DNA of 64,000 bases from Halichondria panicea (lineage: Eukaryota > Porifera > Demospongiae > Suberitida > Halichondriidae): assembly GCF_963675165.1 (NCBI RefSeq), contig NC_087378.1, positions 1,015,001 through 1,079,000 of the forward strand, written 5' to 3'. The notes below the pieces were generated by a model that worked only from the letters and a program-made list of their open reading frames with translations, was not told where the DNA came from and did no database searches. Below, piece after piece: positions 59,701 through 64,000 of the stretch. The translations under genes and the position numbers were made by a program. Each line of letters opens with the position of its first letter. The stretch's first letter is position 1.

Positions 59701-61718
59701 CACCTCCCTCTCATTCAAGGGCAACGACCTACTCATCACAGGATCACATGACACTCAGGTGAGCAAAACACTGAATAAATCCTGAATATCAATTGACATA
59801 GGCTTGAAACAAGCATAGCTGTTTATATATAGGAGAGAAACAGAGTTGAAACCTGTTCTTATGTGAATATAATCATACTGAACACTCTTTACTCCCGTAT
59901 GTAGGCTTGTTTCCTGAATACGACTGACCTGACTGAGGTGGCCTCCCTGCATTTCACAGACACAGTTCTGGACCTGGCTGTCTATGACCACACCCACCTA
60001 GTCATAGGCTCCACCTCCATACAGATCGTCGATATAGATGATCACGACAAGAGACAGACGGTAGCAGACGACACTAGTGACGATGAAAGTCTCGAAAACC
60101 CTCCCCTGCACTTGGCCAAGTTTGGCCCTCAGGGTCGACTGGTGACAGCCAGTGCTGAGAACAATGTAGTAAAGCTGTGGCCCCCAGTGGTGACCCAGAC
60201 AGGGGGCATCGTTACAATGCCTGAGGCTATGCTTGCAGTGGGTGAGGAGAGCCAGGGACGAGGCTCCATCTATTGGTGAGCTATAGTACAGTGTGTTGTA
60301 TGGGAGTAGAGGTGGGAATCAAGGTGGGAATTCTTGCCAACTGTGAGTGTTTTATTTAGTTGTTGGCTTGAAAATTTTCTTGAGTAGAGACGACATTGTA
60401 CAGTGTATGTTCCTAGTCTATGTAGAGCTTCAACTCTGTATTTCTTGCACCTTGTAACTACATGTATCTTCATATTTCAACCTTCCTCCATTCAGTCTGA
60501 GTGTGTCCCCCTCCCCCAATTGCCCGTGGTTGGCCGTGGGGTTCCAGCCTGGCAGGACGTTCTTACCACGAGGAAACAAGCTAGTCTACATTTATGACTG
60601 GGAGAGGAAAGAACTCAAGCAGATATTCGATGCAGGTACTTGCACAACTTTTACTGTGGGTATGGCTTCACTTCTATGTTGTTGTGCACGTAGCTAGAAT
60701 TATACAGTAAAGTGTAAGTTGTGGTGATCTGAAGTACTTATTTGAAGTGTATCTTCGTATAATATTATGGTGTGTTTTTATGACTACTTGCAGGTGAGGG
60801 TGGTCTACAGACAGGAGTCTATGTGACCTTCTCTCCTTGTGGCAGGTAAGCACCTTATTTCTATGAATGTGGGCTTGAAGGCACACACACCTATAGTCAA
60901 GTGGTTTTACCCTTATTTAAGAGTGAAAATGTTAACTGTACATTAATTAGGCAATGACGTTAATTTTACCTGCAGATTTGTGGCCATTGGATGTGCCAAA
61001 ACATTGTGTATCTGGGACCCAAAGAGTGGGGACCTCGTTCAAAAGTTCACCATTGAAAATGGTAAGTGTACACAACAACTACATTGCACTAGTGTATGGC
61101 TATAAATTCACAATTTCTACTTACTTTTATTATTATTATTTACTGTATTTAAATCCTCCAGGTGCTAAGATTAGCAGTGTGACATACTCTCCCAATGGCT
61201 GCCACCTAGCTACAGGGCTGAGCAATGGAGAGGTGCAGGTATTCGAGACCTCCTCTAGCAGTCCCGTCTTCTACCTTATGAGACACAAAGTGAGGGCACT
61301 ATAGTAGCCCCAGTACCAGGAGTACAGTACTTACTTAATGGCTAAATCTTTGACTGAATGATAGCTATTGTTTTACTGCTGTATATTAGTTGTTCCTCGC
61401 TCCGCATTTTAATGGCTTGTTCTGTTCGCATTCCTTCTACAGACTTCCCCAGTCACTGCAATGGCCTACTCTGAGAATGGCAAGCTCTTTGCTACTGGAC
61501 AACAGAACGGATGCTTACAACTCTGGGAGGGTGAGTTTTTTTCGAGCACTCTATGATATAACTCCCTTCATAGCAATTGAGCCGTTTCTGCCCCAGCTTA
61601 TGATCATAAAAATGTTACCATTTCCTAAACGTGCATTTTTTTGTATTTTGGTTTTATCCCCTCCTCCTCTCCCTGTACAGCCTATGGATGTGTGGTCTCA
61701 AACTCGACTGACAGTTAG
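52910..61718 (+). CDS. PH, Btk zinc finger, ankyrin and WD40-like repeat protein
   Basis: I traced twenty exons in phase, 1062 aa. They include 52910-53065, 54280-54381, 54795-54876, 55210-55350, 55796-56109, 56956-57338, 58569-58792, 59010-59187, 59905-60275, and 61681-61718 with the stop. Residues 1-113 form a PH domain (KEGMLLKRQRG ... FQERFCCLTN ... VRDQWLEAFKL). Immediately after is a Btk-type zinc motif (HHHGAYGLLNKGRWSCCANT ... IGC), an arrangement seen in Tec kinases and GAP1-type RasGAPs. About 400 residues of acidic/Ser/Pro-rich linker follow, with repeats of the type EEEPPKSPKIISPE. Ankyrin repeats (about 580-713, e.g. SGNTPLMLACKNGHMDIVEF) and WD40-like blades (about 714-1062, e.g. 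CIWDPKSGDLV, LQLWE) complete it. There is no kinase or GAP domain. A membrane-phosphoinositide-linked scaffold is inferred. Confidence 0.9.
53066..54279. other. First intron of the PH/Btk/ankyrin/WD gene
   Basis: A 1.2-kb AT-rich intron. I see no ORF, repeat array or RNA gene in it. Confidence 0.5.
55078..55209. repeat. (CA)n/(CAC)n microsatellite before exon 4
   Basis: An interrupted CA run with CACCACA and CACTCACA variants, ending in the acceptor of exon 4 of the PH/Btk gene. Confidence 0.9.
57971..58106. repeat. 68-bp tandem duplication
   Basis: Two essentially identical copies starting TGGCCACAAAAGCTTCTAAA at 57971 and 58039, in an intron of the PH/Btk/ankyrin/WD gene. Confidence 0.92.
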
Positions 61719-62534
61719 TCTCCATTGACGAGGACAACAGCTGGCGCACACACAACACTAATGGAGCACTCTAATACATGACTCACTGAACGTTTCAACT
61801 CTTGCAAACCTTTTTTTTCGTTTTGTTGCATGTGTGTGTGTATGTTGATATTGTGTGTGTATTTTTATCTGGCATATAAACATGTTTTTCATCACCTGCT
61901 TTCTTTTTATTTAAGTGTTTGGGCTGATACAATAATTATAGTAAAATTGTTGCAACAAAAATTTTTATGGTTGGTCAATTAATAATTGTTTGAGGGCGGC
62001 GGGTAAGCTGCTCTTGTCAATTATAAAGGGGATCCCCGGGGAGTTTCCCTAATATCTCGCATTGTGTGCGTATTTACGTACGTTACATGCAGGCCAGCCA
62101 GCTAGCCTTCATACTTGGTTATAATACCTCCAACAAGTCAAGGATCTATTACTGATTGAGGTGATTATGATAGTGCCAATGTTTAGATCTATTCCTCCAT
62201 TCAGTGTATATATAATAGGGTTGTACCAACAGGCACACTTATAAACTGCATGCATGTGCACACATTATGTAACTTATTATCCTCATACCCTAATGTGTAT
62301 GTGCATGTCGTTAAGTTTTTAATCGATATATTTGATATTCGATATTCAGTATTAAACGTACAGTAAAATTTGGGAAAGAAGCAGTTCTGATTCTGATCTT
62401 GTGTGGTACCTCCTCTAATATTATTCATAACTTTCAGTATGATGCAAAGATAAGCACAAGGAATGTGCCCACTGTGCATTACAAACCACCTTCTTTTGTC
62501 TGCATAGGACTACAGCCCCAACCTCGTGAGACGA
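61719..62534. other. Intergenic spacer
   Basis: About 0.8 kb of AT-rich DNA. An in-frame open stretch precedes the ATG at 62535 back to a possible acceptor (TGCATAG at about 62503-62509), so an upstream exon of the macrodomain gene may lie here. No other feature. Confidence 0.45.
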
Positions 62535-64000
62535 ATGGCACAATCTGATTTAGCCGCCTGTAGCTACACGTACACAGTGGTGCTGCTTGAGAATGTTCCA
62601 CCAATCAGCAAGAACACTGATGAACAGACTAGACAGGTAGCTTGCATTATTCTGGTGTTACTTATGACATTTTGCTCTCCTTGCAGAAAGTACTGATTCC
62701 ACTGGGGTACAATGAAGGCAGGCTCACCAACATTATGTCTGCCAGCTATGTTGGTGGTGGAGAAGAGGTGAAGTCAGGAGCTGTCTACAAACTCTACGGA
62801 AGTAAGTTTTGTTCAGCATATTCAAACCTGATGTTATTCTAATCTTACATGTCCACTTCGCAGAGAAAAATGTTACAGAGCTCAAGTCTGTGAAACTGCT
62901 GGTACGTGAATACAAATCTAGCATGCTAACTTATTCATTTTTCACTGTTATTACACACAGTATCACATGACTGAGACTATATCCAACTCGGTGAAGATCG
63001 AAATTAGCAGCACTTCAATAATTGCCAAGGCTTTGATGAAAGCCAAAAATGGATATCAACACTGCTTGACATTTAGCAAGGCTGGAGGCCGTAAAGCTAT
63101 TATCAGTGGTCCGTCCGCGACTGTGGAAGCTTTCTGTGACTACCTCAATGAGCAAAGTGCTGAGCTGCTACTGTCAGCCTCAACCAATCCACCAATTCCT
63201 GATGAAACGTCAATCCACAATACCAAACCAGCCAATTCTGTTGCACCAGCTAAGGAAACCATTGATGACTCTGTTCATGCGGCTACTGCGATGCCTTTGA
63301 CAACCCCTCCTCAGAGTGTGTATGACAATATGAGTCCTGATGCATTGGCCCTTCTTGAAAAGCTACCCATAGGCCAAATCGAGGGTGTCTACTACAACCC
63401 CACGGCTGGGAAGGTTCTCATTGACAAGGAGAGTGCTGAGAAAGAAGATGAGAGAATCACGAAGTTCCAAACTGCATACCAGTCCATTTTGAGTAGAAAA
63501 GTGAAGACTATTGAAGTGCCAATCCCTGCAACTGTGTCTCCCGATGCTCTGGCTAATCTCATTCATCAGTATAACCAGACCTACGACCAGTGTGTATTCT
63601 CAGTACAAGAAGGGGAATTTCCCTGTGTGAAGATTGTCTCAACCTCTTCTCGACAACACGATCAAGCCAGAACTCTCTTAACAGAGGAACTTGTCAAAAT
63701 GGTTAGCCTTATTCTACCTGCTGTCAGCAAGTGTGAAGTCATCCATCTTTCTAAAACTCGGACACTGACACTGAAGAAGGCAAACATTGTGGAGGAACAA
63801 GTTGACATCATTGTGAATCCAGCAAACGATAGATTGTCTCACGGAGGTGGTGTTGCAGCTGCATTGGATAATGCTAGCCAAGGGCAACTACAAACGTTTT
63901 CGAATCGTTACACTAAAAAAAAAGGCAAAGTGCCTGTTGGGAACATTGCAATCACACCCGGAGGGGGGGCATTGAAGTGTGACAATGTGATTCACGCTGT
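62535..64000 (+). CDS. Macrodomain protein (PARP14/PARP9-like), cut by the window end
   Basis: Exons 62535-62636, 62687-62801, 62864-62901 and 62961 to beyond 64000, phases consistent. The ATG at 62535 is tentative because the frame is open upstream to a possible acceptor. The N-terminal 85 residues (VVLLENVPP ... GAVYKLYGKKNVTELKSVKLL) resemble the RRM-like repeats at the start of large macrodomain PARPs; this is weak similarity. A long exon follows, and near the window end a macrodomain begins with the ADP-ribose-binding motifs VDIIVNPANDRLSHGGGVAA and ITPGGGALKCDNVIHA. Macrodomains bind or remove ADP-ribose. Whether a PARP catalytic domain follows lies outside the window. Confidence 0.82.

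Overview
The window is nuclear DNA of an animal. Genes are split by many short GT-AG introns, there are CA/TG microsatellites and many small inverted-repeat elements, and there are no operons. The gene content (cofactor-independent phosphoglycerate mutase, a secreted Cys-rich family seen in sponges and cnidarians, SWIM/YqaJ and THAP mobile proteins) together with tightly packed intron-rich genes points to an early-branching metazoan. My best guess is a demosponge, by inference only.

Layout. 1-8 kb (+): eEF1A, then NHLRC2. 8-10 kb: gene-free DNA with a foldback element. 10.0-11.6 kb (+): an unrecognised Ser-rich coiled-coil protein. 12.9-23.6 kb (-): a ten-exon iPGM gene. Its introns hold three related box C/D snoRNA candidates in the sense orientation, a large 35-bp minisatellite, several short inverted-repeat elements and a broken gene-like ORF cluster. 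23.7-25.1 kb (+): a PAAT/C10orf88-like gene divergent from iPGM. 25.2-27.0 kb (-): UBTD1/2, then the mitochondrial import co-chaperone DNAJC19/TIM14. 27.2-28.9 kb (+): an FBXO25/FBXO32-type F-box gene. 29.1-50.5 kb (-): a complete 40-exon SNRNP200 (Brr2) spliceosomal helicase, with an intronless secreted-protein gene nested in intron 16. 50.77-52.76 kb: a 2-kb element bounded by terminal inverted repeats, carrying convergent SWIM-YqaJ (+) and THAP (-) genes that are both cut short at the same point. 52.9-61.7 kb (+): a 20-exon gene joining PH, Btk-type zinc finger, ankyrin repeats and WD40-like repeats. 62.5 kb to the end (+): a macrodomain gene cut by the window edge.

The host genes are mainly housekeeping: translation (eEF1A), glycolysis (iPGM), splicing (SNRNP200), mitochondrial protein import (DNAJC19) and ubiquitin pathways (UBTD, FBXO25). 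I saw no functional cluster. The most noteworthy signals are the snoRNA trio, the truncated THAP/YqaJ element, the PH-Btk-ANK-WD architecture, and tandem repeats that begin exactly at splice junctions. I worked out exon boundaries by hand from GT-AG sites and checked that reading phase is kept across exons in the main genes. UTRs and transcription starts were not determined.
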